64,000 nt of DNA. It comes from an uncultured Candidatus Melainabacteria bacterium. Its GTDB lineage: Bacteria; Cyanobacteriota; Vampirovibrionia; Gastranaerophilales; Gastranaerophilaceae. Below the pieces are notes generated by a model, which worked only from the letters and a program-made list of their open reading frames with translations, ran no database searches and was not told where the DNA came from. Position 1 is the stretch's first letter. The number at the start of each line of letters is the position of its first letter. Made by a program: the position numbers and the translations under genes. Location of the stretch: NCBI GenBank assembly GCA_934693165.1, contig CAKUUX010000002.1, forward strand, positions 62,001 to 126,000, given 5' to 3'. This document shows positions 34,015 to 43,321 of the stretch, in pieces.

Positions 34015-34047
34015 ACGGTAGAGTCTTTATGTACTCTACCGTTTTTT
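34015..34047 (+). terminator. Terminator of the 33435 gene
   Basis: ACGGTAGAGT / CTTTATGT / ACTCTACCGT then TTTTTT. Confidence 0.9.
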
Positions 34048-34069
34048 GTTAATCTTTTTCATACAATAA

Positions 34070-35314
34070 TTATACATTTTTTAAATATAAATCTATATCT
34101 TCTTGAGAGTTCATTTCTGTTACAGAAACTAAAACTTTCTTTTCATCAAGTTTAAGACCACCTAAAATGCCTACTGCTTTTAATTTGTTTAAGTAGTTAT
34201 CACTATTTTCTGTTTCAATAACAAATTCATTGAAAAAGTCTTTGTTTAAAATTTTATAACCTTTATTTTCAAGATTTTTTGATAATTCGTGTGCTTTTTC
34301 TGTAGAGTATAAACTCATATTATAAAACCCATTTTCACCAACAATTGCAAGATAAATTGTTGAACAAAGTGCAACAAGTGCTTGGTTTGAACAAATATTA
34401 CTTGTAGCTTTTTCTCTTTTGATATGTTGTTCTCTTGTTTGGATAGTTAATGTATAAGCGACATTGCCATCTTTATCAAGAGTTTTGCCACAAAGTCTAC
34501 CTGCTAATTGGCGCATATATTTATCTTTTGTTGCGATAAATCCTGCATAAGGCCCACCAAATGACATTGGAATACCAAGAGTTTGAACATCACCTACTGC
34601 AATATCTGCATCATATTCTGCAGGTGTTTTTAAAAGAGCTAAAGCCATAGGGTTTGTAACCATAACAAATAAGCAATTTTCAGGCTTTTTAAAGTCTTTT
34701 ATTTCACCATAAAAATCAGGGTTTTGAACCATTACGCACGCATAATTTGAGCAATCTTCTGGAATATTGTCAAAATATTCTAATTCGATTTCAGATGCGT
34801 GAGTGTAAGTTTCAATAACCTTTTTGTATTCAGGATTTAATTTGTTAGAAACTAAAACTTTATTCTTTTTAGAAATTCTAACAGCCATAAATAAAGCTTC
34901 TGCACAAGCTGTTGCGACATCATAAACAGAGGCATTACATATATCCATGCCAGTAAGTTTGCAGATATATGATTGGAATTCGTACATAACTTGCAAAGTA
35001 CCTTGAGATATTTCAGGTTGATAAGGTGTGTATGCTGTTAAGAATTCAAATCTTTCTGCAATTTGAGAAATTCCTGCAGGAATGAATCTATTGTAAACAC
35101 CTGCTCCTAAAAAAGAAATATATTCATTATTCTTCTTTGCAAGTTCTTTTATTTTTCTTTGAACGTCCATTTCGCTCATTGAATCAGGTAAATTTAAAGA
35201 ACCTGTACGAGCTTTTTCAGGAATTTGTGTAAACAATTCTTCTATATTTGATTTTGATATTGCTTCAAGCATTTCTTTTCTAATGCTATCGCTATGTGCA
35301 ATTATGTTTTTCAT
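34070..35314 (-). CDS. gcvPA: Glycine dehydrogenase (decarboxylating) subunit 1
   Basis: 414 residues, the N-terminal-half subunit of split P protein. Landmarks: SFLGAGVYNRFIPAGISQIAERFEFLTAYTPYQPEISQG, NASVYDVATACAEALFMAVR, VQTLGIPMSFGGPYAGFIA and LAGRLCGKT. It forms a heterotetramer with GcvPB, encoded at 6.9-8.3 kb. It is last in the gcvT-gcvH-gcvPA operon, 2 bases after gcvH. Confidence 0.96.
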   Translation of the reverse strand: MKNIIAHSDSIRKEMLEAISKSNIEELFTQIPEKARTGSLNLPDSMSEMDVQRKIKELAKKNNEYISFLGAGVYNRFIPAGISQIAERFEFLTAYTPYQPEISQGTLQVMYEFQSYICKLTGMDICNASVYDVATACAEALFMAVRISKKNKVLVSNKLNPEYKKVIETYTHASEIELEYFDNIPEDCSNYACVMVQNPDFYGEIKDFKKPENCLFVMVTNPMALALLKTPAEYDADIAVGDVQTLGIPMSFGGPYAGFIATKDKYMRQLAGRLCGKTLDKDGNVAYTLTIQTREQHIKREKATSNICSNQALVALCSTIYLAIVGENGFYNMSLYSTEKAHELSKNLENKGYKILNKDFFNEFVIETENSDNYLNKLKAVGILGGLKLDEKKVLVSVTEMNSQEDIDLYLKNV

Positions 35315-35316
35315 AT

Positions 35317-35700
35317 CTATTTTACTTCTTCTAAATAATCGTTATATTCTAATAAGTCTGAAAATTCTACTTGGTCAGCATCTGTAGATATTTTAATTAA
35401 CCAACCTTCTTCGTAATTTTTTTCATTAAGAATTTCTGGACTATCTACAACAGCTTCATTTATTTCAATAACCTTACCAGATACAGGCATGTAAATTTCG
35501 CTTGCTGCTTTTACAGATTCTACAGTTGCAAAAACTTCGCCTTTACCAAATTTTGCACCAACTTCTGGAAGTTCAATAAATACAATATCTCCCAATTGTT
35601 CTACAGCATAATTTGTTAAACCAATTTGGTAAGTTCCTTTTTCAACTTCTGCAACATATTCGTGCGTTTTTGCGCATAACATATTTTCAGTTAAAGTCAT
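35317..35700 (-). CDS. gcvH: Glycine cleavage system H protein
   Basis: 127 residues. The lipoyl domain carries the modified Lys in FATVESVKAASEIYMPVSG (about residue 64). The rest matches GcvH: GLTNYAVEQLGDIVFIELPEVG, NYEEGWLIKI. Shuttles the aminomethyl group between P and T proteins. GGAG upstream of the ATG; middle gene of the operon. Confidence 0.97.
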   Translation of the reverse strand: MTLTENMLCAKTHEYVAEVEKGTYQIGLTNYAVEQLGDIVFIELPEVGAKFGKGEVFATVESVKAASEIYMPVSGKVIEINEAVVDSPEILNEKNYEEGWLIKISTDADQVEFSDLLEYNDYLEEVK

Positions 35701-35724
35701 AAATTCTCCTTTTTATCTTCCTAA

Positions 35725-36825
35725 CTAATCATTGCTATAATGTTTTTTTACAAACGGTTTTTCTACAATTTCTGCATCATAAAATTTATCTCTAATTTTT
35801 ACTTGAACAGTAGAACCGATTGTTAAATTTTTATCAGTTTTAATATATCCTAATGCAATATTATGTGCAAGTGTAGGTGAATATCCACCACTTGTAACTT
35901 CGCCGATTTTTTCTTCGTTGTAATAAATTTCTGTTTCGTGTCTTGCGATTGGTTTTGCTAAAATATTTAAACCTACAAGTTTTTTAGAAATACCATTTTT
36001 TAACTGGTCAAAAATAACTGTTTTTCCGTTATAGTTTTCAACTTTATCTTTTGCAACTGTCCATTTTAAACCTGCTTCAATTGGAGTTGTTTCGTTGTTT
36101 AAATCATTTCCATATAAAGGAAGTGCAGCTTCAAGTCTAAGCGTATCTCTAGCGCCTAAACCAATTGGCATTACGTTGAATTCTTTACCTTCTTCCATTA
36201 ATGTGTCCCAAAGTTTTTCAACATCTTCGTTTTTAACCAAAACTTCAAACCCATCTTCACCAGTATAACCTGTTCTTGAGATGTACATGTCTATATTTAA
36301 CAGATTATCTTTTTGAATATGGAAGAAATGAGGTTGTTTTGATAGCCCAATTTTTGCCATTAAATCTTTTGCTTTTGGTCCTTGAACAGCGATAAGTGAG
36401 TAGTTATCTGATTGGTTATCAAGTTTTACATCATATTCTTTGCTGTTTTCTTCAATCCACTTGTAATCTCCACCGACGCCAGAAGCGTTAACGATTAAAA
36501 GATAATGTTCTTCTTCTAATTTATAAATAATTAAGTCGTCAATAATTCCACCATTCAGGTTTGTTAATTGACAATATACGGCTTTTTTATTAGTAAGTTT
36601 GTTAATATCTTGAGGTACAAGTTTATTTAAAAACTTAATAGAGTCTTTACCTGTAACAAAGATTTCTCCCATGTGAGAAACGTCAAATAATCCCACGTTT
36701 TCTCTTACATTTTTATGTTCTTCTAAAATAGATGTATATTGAACAGGCATTTCCCATCCTGCAAAATCAATAATCTTTGCGCCTAATTTTTTGTGTTTTT
36801 CAAATAATATTGTTTTCTTACTCAT
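35725..36825 (-). CDS. gcvT: Glycine cleavage system T protein (aminomethyltransferase)
   Basis: 366 residues. Motifs include KIIDFAGWEMPVQYTSI, NVGLFDVSHMGEI, YCQLTNLNGGIIDDLIIY, GYTGEDGFEVLV, GARDTLRLEAALPLYGND and TSGGYSPTLAHNIALGYI. It moves the one-carbon unit to tetrahydrofolate. First gene of gcvT-H-PA. The leader is too short to hold a glycine riboswitch; AAGGGACG serves as ribosome site. Confidence 0.97.
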   Translation of the reverse strand: MSKKTILFEKHKKLGAKIIDFAGWEMPVQYTSILEEHKNVRENVGLFDVSHMGEIFVTGKDSIKFLNKLVPQDINKLTNKKAVYCQLTNLNGGIIDDLIIYKLEEEHYLLIVNASGVGGDYKWIEENSKEYDVKLDNQSDNYSLIAVQGPKAKDLMAKIGLSKQPHFFHIQKDNLLNIDMYISRTGYTGEDGFEVLVKNEDVEKLWDTLMEEGKEFNVMPIGLGARDTLRLEAALPLYGNDLNNETTPIEAGLKWTVAKDKVENYNGKTVIFDQLKNGISKKLVGLNILAKPIARHETEIYYNEEKIGEVTSGGYSPTLAHNIALGYIKTDKNLTIGSTVQVKIRDKFYDAEIVEKPFVKKHYSND

Positions 36826-36844
36826 AATTTTTCGTCCCTTATAA

Positions 36845-36873
36845 ATTGTCGTTATAATTGCCTAATATGTCAA
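36845..36873 (-). promoter_or_regulatory. Probable promoter of gcvT-H-PA
   Basis: Minus strand: TTGACA (36873-36868), 17-base spacer, GACAAT (36850-36845). The -35 is perfect and the -10 is weak. Confidence 0.5.
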
Positions 36874-36949
36874 GATTTTTTTAAATAATTTGTAATATTT
36901 TTGTATTTTAAAAATGATGATGTTAAACTGATTGTAGAGGAGAATAAAA

Positions 36950-38056
36950 TTGGGTAATTTTAATGCAAAGACTTTTTTGAAGCAAGCCGTAAAGACTGGT
37001 GCTTCTGACGTGCACTTACATGTAGGTGAAAGACCTGTTTTACGTAAAGATGGTAAAATGGTAAAAATTGACATGGACTTTCTTGACGATGAGGATATGG
37101 AAAGAACCATTATGACGCTTTTGCCGTCACACAATATTAACGATATCAAGAAAAATATGGACTTGGACTTTTCTTATGAACTTCCAGGCATTTCAAGATT
37201 TCGTGTAAATTTGAGTAGACAACTAGGTCACTTTGCATTAGTTCTTCGTGTAATTTCTTTTAACGTAAGACAAGTTAGTGAATTAAATTTACCATCTGTT
37301 ATTCAAAACTTTGCTGATTTGAATAATGGTATTGTGTTGGTCACAGGCCCTACAGGTTCTGGTAAATCAACGACTTTGGCATCAATTATTGAACACATTA
37401 ATATTAAATATCCAAAACATATTATTACTATTGAAGACCCAATTGAGTATATGTTCTCTAATAAGTTGAGTATTATTTCTCAAAGACAAGTAGAAATTGA
37501 TACAATGTCTTTTAATGCAGGTATTAAATATGCATTAAGACAAGATCCAGATGTTATTCTAATCGGTGAAATCCGTGATAGAGAAACTGCAACTGCTGCA
37601 TTAAAGGCTGCAGAAACTGGTCACTTAGTTTTGGCATCTCTTCACACAAATGATGCAATCCAAACTATAAACCGTATTATCAATATGTTTGAGCCACAAG
37701 ATAGAGATTTAATCCGTGACCAAATTGCAAATACAGTTAGAGGTATTGTAGCTCAAAAACTTGTAAAAGTTGCTCACGGTGGTGGACGTCGTCCGATTGT
37801 AGAAATTATGGTTTCTACTCCTACAATTAAAGATTATATTACTAAAAATCAATTGGAAGAAATTTATACTATCATGCGTTCTGGTAGTGATGATATGCTT
37901 ACTATGAATGCGTCATTGTTCGCACTTCTTAAGGAAGGTATTATTTCCCAAGAAGACGCCCTTGAAGTTTCTGATAACAAAAACGAATTTAACCAAATGC
38001 TTCGTGGTGTATTTAGTGGTACAAATAATCAAGGAAATAGTTATTATGGCGAATAA
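36950..38056 (+). CDS. pilT: Twitching-motility retraction ATPase PilT
   Basis: 368 residues. The N-terminal PAS-like domain begins TGASDVHLHVGERPVLRKDG. The ATPase core has Walker A GPTGSGKSTTL (about residue 132), the Asp box TIEDPIEYMF, Walker B DPDVILIGEIRDRETA and the His box AAETGHLVLASLHTNDA, followed by the PilT C-terminal region. It powers pilus retraction at the inner membrane. Starts with TTG, supported by AGAGGAG 8 bases upstream and no alternative ATG before residue 38. recO overlaps its end by 11 bases. Confidence 0.95.
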   Translation: MGNFNAKTFLKQAVKTGASDVHLHVGERPVLRKDGKMVKIDMDFLDDEDMERTIMTLLPSHNINDIKKNMDLDFSYELPGISRFRVNLSRQLGHFALVLRVISFNVRQVSELNLPSVIQNFADLNNGIVLVTGPTGSGKSTTLASIIEHINIKYPKHIITIEDPIEYMFSNKLSIISQRQVEIDTMSFNAGIKYALRQDPDVILIGEIRDRETATAALKAAETGHLVLASLHTNDAIQTINRIINMFEPQDRDLIRDQIANTVRGIVAQKLVKVAHGGGRRPIVEIMVSTPTIKDYITKNQLEEIYTIMRSGSDDMLTMNASLFALLKEGIISQEDALEVSDNKNEFNQMLRGVFSGTNNQGNSYYGE

Positions 38057-38801
38057 TTTTGTTTGTGATGCTATTAATTTAAAATCTTATCCTCTTTCTG
38101 AATCAGATAAAATTGTTGTTATGTATTCAAAAGAAAAAGGACTTATAAAAGGTGTTGCAAAAGGAGTTAAAAAGCCTAAAAGTAAACTTGGTGCTAGAAT
38201 GGATTCTCTTGTTGCGAATAGATTAATGCTTCATAAAGGTAGAAACATGAGTACGATTTGTCAGGCAGAAGCTTTGAATACTTTTTCTAAAAGTAGAAAA
38301 GATGTAGATAAATTATTCTATTCTATATACTTATCAGAATTGGTTGCAAATTTTGGAGTAGAAGATGATCCATCTTCGGATGAAGTTTATACTTTATTTT
38401 ATAAAGCTTTAGAAAGAATTTCTAACGCAAAATCTAAAAAAGATGTTTTGATAGCAGTAATTAAATTCCAAATGAAACTGATGCTTGTTGCAGGATTTGG
38501 AATAGAATTAGATTCGTGCCTATGCTGTCGAGAACAAATCTTGAATGAAGATATGTATTTTTCTACTCAAATGGGTGGTGTAATTTGTAAAGAATGCAAT
38601 GATACTTTCAAAATAAACAAGAAATTACATTATAAAATAAGAGATTTCTTGCAAGCAATGGAACAATTCGATTTTAATTACGAAAGTGACTACGATAAAA
38701 AAGCAACAGAAAAAGTCTGCAAAGTTTGTTATGATATGTTAAATACATATATTCAATCACATTCTTCTAAAAAGATTAAAAGCGTAGAAGTTATTGATTA
38801 A
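38046..38801 (+). CDS. recO: DNA repair protein RecO
   Basis: 251 residues. The N-terminal OB fold starts CDAINLKSYPLSESDKIV and continues KGLIKGVAKGVKKPKS. The zinc site has CLCC and CKEC spaced as in RecO. It loads RecA onto SSB-coated DNA with RecR. I start at the ATG at 38046, preceded by AAGGAAAT and overlapping the pilT end; the longer frame from 37908 is out-of-frame pilT sequence. Confidence 0.92.
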   Translation: MANNFVCDAINLKSYPLSESDKIVVMYSKEKGLIKGVAKGVKKPKSKLGARMDSLVANRLMLHKGRNMSTICQAEALNTFSKSRKDVDKLFYSIYLSELVANFGVEDDPSSDEVYTLFYKALERISNAKSKKDVLIAVIKFQMKLMLVAGFGIELDSCLCCREQILNEDMYFSTQMGGVICKECNDTFKINKKLHYKIRDFLQAMEQFDFNYESDYDKKATEKVCKVCYDMLNTYIQSHSSKKIKSVEVID

Positions 38802-38823
38802 GATTTGAATTATTAATAAAATG

Positions 38824-38856
38824 AACTCTCATGAATTTCATGAGGGTTTATTTTTT
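38824..38856 (+). terminator. Terminator of pilT-recO
   Basis: AACTCTCATGA / ATT / TCATGAGGGTT then TATTTTTT, with one G-T pair. Confidence 0.82.
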
Positions 38857-38943
38857 GCTTTAATAAATTGTTAAGTATTGTAAAGTTGAACTTAACATCT
38901 TGAAACTCAATAAGCAAGCCTGTTTTGAGGTTTTGATATCCTC

Positions 38944-38968
38944 GAAACCATGATAAACATGGAGTTTT
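38944..38968. repeat. AAACCATG hairpin upstream of the 39042 gene
   Basis: GAAACCATG / ATAAA / CATGGAGTTTT, an imperfect hairpin of the same class as those at 15145 and 2893. Confidence 0.45.
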
Positions 38969-39041
38969 AGCTAAAGTTTAATAAAAGATGTGCCGATAAT
39001 ACATGTGTTAGGAAAAATATGTACATTAAGGAGTACAGAAT

Positions 39042-39413
39042 ATGGGTGTATCAGCTAACCAATCAAGGTTAATGACTCTGACAGCGAGAATGCATGATCT
39101 CGAATTAAGAGCACAACAGATTTCAAACCAAAAAGTAGTTATGTCTTTACAATCAGAGGCTATTGCTTTGCAATATTCAGATAGGATGAATGAGGCAACA
39201 AACTCAAATGATGGTTCAGTTAATGAAGGAATGTTAAAAAGTGCTCAAGGTGAGTATGAACATGCTTCTGCAGAACTTTCATCAAAAGAAAAACTACTAG
39301 ACTTAGAGTTATCTCAAATCAATACAGAACACCAAGCAGCAACTACTGAGTATGATTCTGTAAAATCGTTGATTTCGGATAACGTAGACAAATCTTTTAG
39401 CTTATTCGGCTAA
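39042..39413 (+). CDS. Small coiled-coil protein of unknown function
   Basis: 123 residues, nearly all helical and rich in Gln, Ser, Glu and Ala (SANQSRLMTLTARMHDLELRAQQISNQKVV; SAELSSKEKLLDLELSQINTEHQAA). It ends with the hydrophobic tail SFSLFG. No signal peptide or membrane segment. The pattern resembles small helical secretion or chaperone-type proteins, but I do not recognise the family with certainty. AAGGAG lies 8 bases before the ATG, and its own terminator follows. Confidence 0.75.
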   Translation: MGVSANQSRLMTLTARMHDLELRAQQISNQKVVMSLQSEAIALQYSDRMNEATNSNDGSVNEGMLKSAQGEYEHASAELSSKEKLLDLELSQINTEHQAATTEYDSVKSLISDNVDKSFSLFG

Positions 39414-39466
39414 CAAGACCCTAAAATTATTTACCCTTATTCCCTTCCTAACTAACGTTTTATTTT

Positions 39467-39498
39467 AAGCCTTATCAAAGATAAGGCTTTTTATTTTG
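39467..39498 (+). terminator. Terminator of the 39042 gene
   Basis: AAGCCTTATC / AAA / GATAAGGCTT then TTTATTTT. Confidence 0.9.
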
Positions 39499-39521
39499 TT
39501 AAAAAAAATAAGCACTAAAAA

Positions 39522-39594
39522 AGCGGAAGACGGGACTCGGACCCGCAACAACCTGCTTGGAAGGCAGGGACTCTACCAATTGAGTTACTTCCGC
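39522..39594 (-). tRNA. tRNA-Gly (anticodon TCC)
   Basis: 73 bases folding as a full cloverleaf: acceptor GCGGAAG / CTTCCGC with discriminator T, D arm ACTC / GAGT around AATTGGTA, anticodon stem CCTGC / GCAGG with loop CTTCCAA, and T arm GCGGG / CCCGT. CCA is not encoded. Reads GGA and probably all GGN by wobble. Confidence 0.97.
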
Positions 39595-39826
39595 ATAAGA
39601 TATTTAGTTGTAATTCGCTTCGTTAATATATACATGTATTTAACACTAAAAATAATTTTAAATCAAGATTTTAATTTTTTTTCAACTTTATACACCTTTA
39701 GATTAATACAAAATTTCAACCCTAGGGTTGATGTCTATTTATAAAAAAGAATATACACTAGATGAGTAATCGTTGAGTAGGAAAAAATACTTTAGAGTTT
39801 AAAGAGTAAATAAAGGGGTAAATAAA

Positions 39827-41020
39827 TTGAAAAAGTTATTATTATTGTTAGTTATAATATGTTTTTCAAATGTATGTGTACAAGCTGCAACTGACAATGT
39901 GTTGCAATCAATTCAAATTGACACTTTTAAAGATACATACAATATTATTTTAAAATCAGATGAAAAACCTGAAGCTAAAAGGGTTATCAATGATGAAAAC
40001 AAAATTATGTTAACTTTAAAAGGTGTTAGAGTTTCTCAAGAATTAAACACTGTATATAATGCTACAAATATTGATAGTGTTACTGTAGAACCTGCAGGAA
40101 ACGATACTGTTAATGTTTTAATTCAAGCTCAAAATGCAAGTCATGCAAATTTGATTTTTGATACATTAGATACTCCACTAGGTGTTTTAAGAGCACAAGA
40201 TAATAAAAAAGCAGATGAACCAAAACAAGTTAAAAAACATAAAAAGAAAATTGTTTTAAGTCATCCTGTAAGAGATTACAGACCTGTATTTGAAGAAGAT
40301 GACGAAGATGCTATGTCATTAGATTCACTTATGTCAAGCGAATATGCATCATCAGTTATTTCAATGTTCAAAGATGACGGCATTACAAATGCAATTACAA
40401 TTTTGTTAATTGGTTTAATTATTCTTTGCACAGTAAGATTATTTAGAAGAAATTCTTGTAAAGAAGAAAATATGAAAGTTGGTTTAACTCAAAGTTTGAA
40501 CTTAAGAGATAGAGAAATGGGCTTAATGCAAGATATGATGTCTAATCAACAACAATATCAAGCACAACAACAAATGCAACAAGCTCCTCAACCTCAACCT
40601 GCTGTTATTAGACCTGAAATGAATTACGGTATCAGAAGTTATCAAAATGCAAATAAGACTCCATATCAACAAGCAACAAGAAGTCCTTATATGTCAACTG
40701 ATATCAAGTTTAACAACCAATCATTACAACAAAAGATGCAAGAAATCAGAAACAATGTTCAACAACAAACAGCATCAATACAAAATTTACAAGAAAAAGC
40801 ACCTGCACAAGTTGCATCAGCTCCATTGAGAGCGAATAGAACAACTCAAGCAGGTATGCAACAAAGACCGATTTCAAGTAGTTCAAGAATGACAACTCCA
40901 CAACAAAGAGTTACAAACATGGATTCTATGAAATTCTTAGATTCTATGGCAAAAATTTACGAAAAGAATGGTCGTTCAGATCTAGCACAAGGCTTAAAAG
41001 CTAAAATTAGCAGAGTATAA
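39827..41020 (+). CDS. Secreted AMIN-like domain protein with one TM helix and Gln-rich tail
   Basis: 397 residues. Signal peptide MKKLLLLLVIICFSNVCVQA at the start. Residues about 22-125 look like an AMIN-type beta domain (IDTFKDTYNIILKSDEKPEAK, KIMLTLKGVRVS), as found in PilQ and amidases that bind peptidoglycan. A basic linker follows (KKHKKKIVLSHP), then one membrane helix near 188-207 (NAITILLIGLIILCTVRL), then a long Gln/Met/Pro-rich disordered tail. It starts with TTG, with AAAGGGG 8 bases upstream. Likely a cell-envelope protein; function unknown. Confidence 0.8.
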   Translation: MKKLLLLLVIICFSNVCVQAATDNVLQSIQIDTFKDTYNIILKSDEKPEAKRVINDENKIMLTLKGVRVSQELNTVYNATNIDSVTVEPAGNDTVNVLIQAQNASHANLIFDTLDTPLGVLRAQDNKKADEPKQVKKHKKKIVLSHPVRDYRPVFEEDDEDAMSLDSLMSSEYASSVISMFKDDGITNAITILLIGLIILCTVRLFRRNSCKEENMKVGLTQSLNLRDREMGLMQDMMSNQQQYQAQQQMQQAPQPQPAVIRPEMNYGIRSYQNANKTPYQQATRSPYMSTDIKFNNQSLQQKMQEIRNNVQQQTASIQNLQEKAPAQVASAPLRANRTTQAGMQQRPISSSSRMTTPQQRVTNMDSMKFLDSMAKIYEKNGRSDLAQGLKAKISRV

Positions 41021-41064
41021 GCCGAGTGATTAGAAAAACTAACTAATGGGATTATGTATTTTAA

Positions 41065-41091
41065 GGAGTGGTAATAACCACTCTTTTTTTT
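41065..41091 (+). terminator. Terminator of the AMIN-like gene
   Basis: GAGTGGT / AATA / ACCACTC then eight T. Confidence 0.92.
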
Positions 41092-41094
41092 GAC

Positions 41095-41225
41095 AAAGCG
41101 AACCATTGAAACATTTGAGCGTAGCGAAAAGGTTGAAATGTGTGAGCCTGTCTCCGTAGTTGACTTTGAGCCGTTAGGTATGTTAACAAATTGAATACCT
41201 TACGGATAAAAGGAAACAAAGGTAA
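41095..41225. repeat. GC-richer non-coding segment, possible dispersed repeat
   Basis: About 130 bases (from AAGCGAACC to CCTTACGG) are clearly less AT-rich than flanking intergenic DNA and contain imperfect inverted words (AACATTTGAGCG and GTTGAAATGTG). The reading frames through it look spurious. Confidence 0.35.
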
Positions 41226-41277
41226 AAGCGAAAACATAAGTTGCCATTTTAGAGCTTTTATTATAATTGTTAAAAAT

Positions 41278-41311
41278 TTGCCCACTTATTTTATGCTGTT
41301 AAAATAAGTAT
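41278..41311 (+). promoter_or_regulatory. Leaderless promoter of hybrid histidine kinase operon
   Basis: TTGCCC (41278-41283), 16-base spacer ending TGT, TAAAAT (41300-41305), six bases AAGTAT, then ATG. No Shine-Dalgarno. Confidence 0.75.
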
Positions 41312-43321
41312 ATGGCTAAAACTAAGATTTTATTTTTATCAGATAATGAAGAAAAATTTAATGAAATAGACACGCTTTTAGGCAGAAATACTTACGATTT
41401 ATATTTTGAAAATACTGAAGAGTCTTGTTTAAAATTTTTAATGACTGAGGCTCCAGAAGTTATCATAATTGATAATGATTTAAAAAATGTTGATTTAAGA
41501 TTTTTGCCTAAAAAAATTACTTCTGCTCGTGATGGAATTATTGTTATTATTGTTTCAAAGGAAGATAACATTCCTCAAGAGATTTTACGTTGGGCAGATG
41601 CATTTTTGATTGGTGAGTTTTCTGGTAAGGTTTTGGCTTCTACGATTAATTCAAATCTTAGAAACAAGTTATCATACAATTTACTTGCAGAAACTAATAA
41701 AAACAATACAAAAAGTTTATATACTTTAAAGGTTTTGTATAACATTAGTTCTGAATTTGCTGGTACATTGGAAAAGGATAAGCTGATTGAATTAATGATG
41801 GAAGGCATTAATCGTTCTTTAGAATTCGATTTATGCTATGTTTTGTCTTTTAATTCTAACAATCAACCAGTTTTAATTATTCATTCAAAATACACGATTT
41901 CAGATGAATTGATGGCGTCTTTAAAAGATCACGCTTGTATTAATTACAACAATCTTTTTAAGAATAAAAAAGCTCCTTTTGAGTTGAATGTTGATAAGCT
42001 TCTTTGCGAAAAACACATAAAAAGTGATATAGATTGTCATACTTTCTCAATTTATAGATATGATAATATGTTTTCGCCAATAAGTTCAGGAGATAATTTC
42101 TTTGGTTTAGTAGAAATTTACAAAGAAAATGGTTTTACATCAACGGATGTTGAAATCTTTAGAACAATTATTCAACAAGTTTCAATGCCTTTAAAAAATG
42201 CGTCTTTATACCAAGAAATTATTGAAACAAACAAAAAACTTAAAAAATTAGAAAAGATTAAATCAGAATTTATTTCAATTGTATCTCATGAATTGAGAAC
42301 TCCTTTGACTGTAATAAAAGGGATGATTGATAATATAAAACGATTTTTTACTCTTCCAGAAAAAATGCTTCCTGCAATTGATACAATTTCAAGAAACATA
42401 AAACGTTTATCAGGAATTATTAATGATTTGCTTGACATTTCTAAAATCGAAGCAGGTAAGATGGATTATAAATTTGGCATAACAACTATAGATGACACAG
42501 TTAGAGCCGTTCAAACATCGTTACAAGGACTTGCTAGTGATAAAAATATATCTTTGAAATTGGATATTCAAGATAATGGTGCTAAAATTTATGCTGATAT
42601 TGATAGGGTTGAGCAAGTTTTAGTAAATCTTGTTAATAATGCCATCAAATTTACACCAAATGATAGAAATATTACTATAAAAACTTATATTAAAAACTCA
42701 AAGGATATTGGAGATAAACATTTTGAGGATGTACTAAATACTTTGAGTGGAGATTATTTAATCGTCTGTGTATCTGATGAAGGTGTAGGTATTGCAGAAG
42801 AAAACTTGAAACACGTATTTGACAGATTTGAACAAATCGAAAACTCTTTGACTAGAGAAGCAGGTGGTACTGGTTTAGGACTTTCCATTGCTCGTCAATT
42901 GCTAGAGGCTCATAACGGTGCTATCTGGTGTGATAGTGAGCTAGAAAAAGGTTCAAACTTCTATTTTGCACTACCGTTATCAAATGATAAAAATAATTTC
43001 TGGATTTCTCACAAACAACGAATTAATCAGGCAAAAGCCCATAATGAACATTTTGCAACTGTTCAAATTTCTGCAGAAACTGAAATTATAGAAAATCTTT
43101 TAAAAGAAGAAAATCTTTTAAATAAAAATTATCTTAACAATTCACTAAAGGAAATTAACGGAAATACGACGACTTTAACCCTTGTAATTCCAGATGCAGA
43201 CCGTAATTTCACCAAATTACTTAAACAAAAGATAGATGATACAATGGTTAACAATAAAACCCGTTATCCAAAATGTGATATAATGTATTCATACACGATT
43301 TATCCAGAGGGGATTAATTAA
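41312..43321 (+). CDS. Sensor histidine kinase with N-terminal receiver-like and GAF domains
   Basis: 669 residues. 1-125 resemble a receiver domain (KILFLSDNEEKF, VIIIDNDLKNVD), though the acidic pocket is partly altered. 140-305 resemble a GAF sensor (LYNISSEFAGTLEKDKLIELMM). HisKA carries the phospho-His in SIVSHELRTPLT (about residue 326). The ATPase domain has NLVNNAIKF, SDEGVGIAEEN and GGTGLGLSIARQL. A roughly 110-residue C-terminal extension is of unknown role. No membrane segment, so it should sense a cytosolic signal. Its stop overlaps the response-regulator start (TAATG). Confidence 0.92.
   Translation: MAKTKILFLSDNEEKFNEIDTLLGRNTYDLYFENTEESCLKFLMTEAPEVIIIDNDLKNVDLRFLPKKITSARDGIIVIIVSKEDNIPQEILRWADAFLIGEFSGKVLASTINSNLRNKLSYNLLAETNKNNTKSLYTLKVLYNISSEFAGTLEKDKLIELMMEGINRSLEFDLCYVLSFNSNNQPVLIIHSKYTISDELMASLKDHACINYNNLFKNKKAPFELNVDKLLCEKHIKSDIDCHTFSIYRYDNMFSPISSGDNFFGLVEIYKENGFTSTDVEIFRTIIQQVSMPLKNASLYQEIIETNKKLKKLEKIKSEFISIVSHELRTPLTVIKGMIDNIKRFFTLPEKMLPAIDTISRNIKRLSGIINDLLDISKIEAGKMDYKFGITTIDDTVRAVQTSLQGLASDKNISLKLDIQDNGAKIYADIDRVEQVLVNLVNNAIKFTPNDRNITIKTYIKNSKDIGDKHFEDVLNTLSGDYLIVCVSDEGVGIAEENLKHVFDRFEQIENSLTREAGGTGLGLSIARQLLEAHNGAIWCDSELEKGSNFYFALPLSNDKNNFWISHKQRINQAKAHNEHFATVQISAETEIIENLLKEENLLNKNYLNNSLKEINGNTTTLTLVIPDADRNFTKLLKQKIDDTMVNNKTRYPKCDIMYSYTIYPEGIN

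Larger units (their letters stand above)
39414..39826. other. Intergenic region with tRNA-Gly
   Basis: Holds the 39042 gene's terminator, tRNA-Gly on the opposite strand, and about 230 bases of AT-rich DNA upstream of the AMIN-like gene in which I see no gene. Confidence 0.75.

Noticed and set aside
36826..36949. Glycine riboswitch ahead of gcvT
   Set aside because: The likely promoter leaves a leader of only about 20 bases and no aptamer-like structure is seen.
37908..38045. 46-residue N-terminal extension of RecO
   Set aside because: It is out-of-frame pilT sequence; a good ribosome site and the family N-terminus occur at 38046.
39496..39744. 82-residue plus-strand frame (EDGTRTRNNLLGRQG...)
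   Set aside because: It is the antisense of tRNA-Gly; this peptide is a well-known false call across bacterial genomes.
41061..41285. 74-residue minus-strand frame in the odd intergenic block
   Set aside because: Spans a terminator hairpin and lacks a ribosome site or family resemblance.
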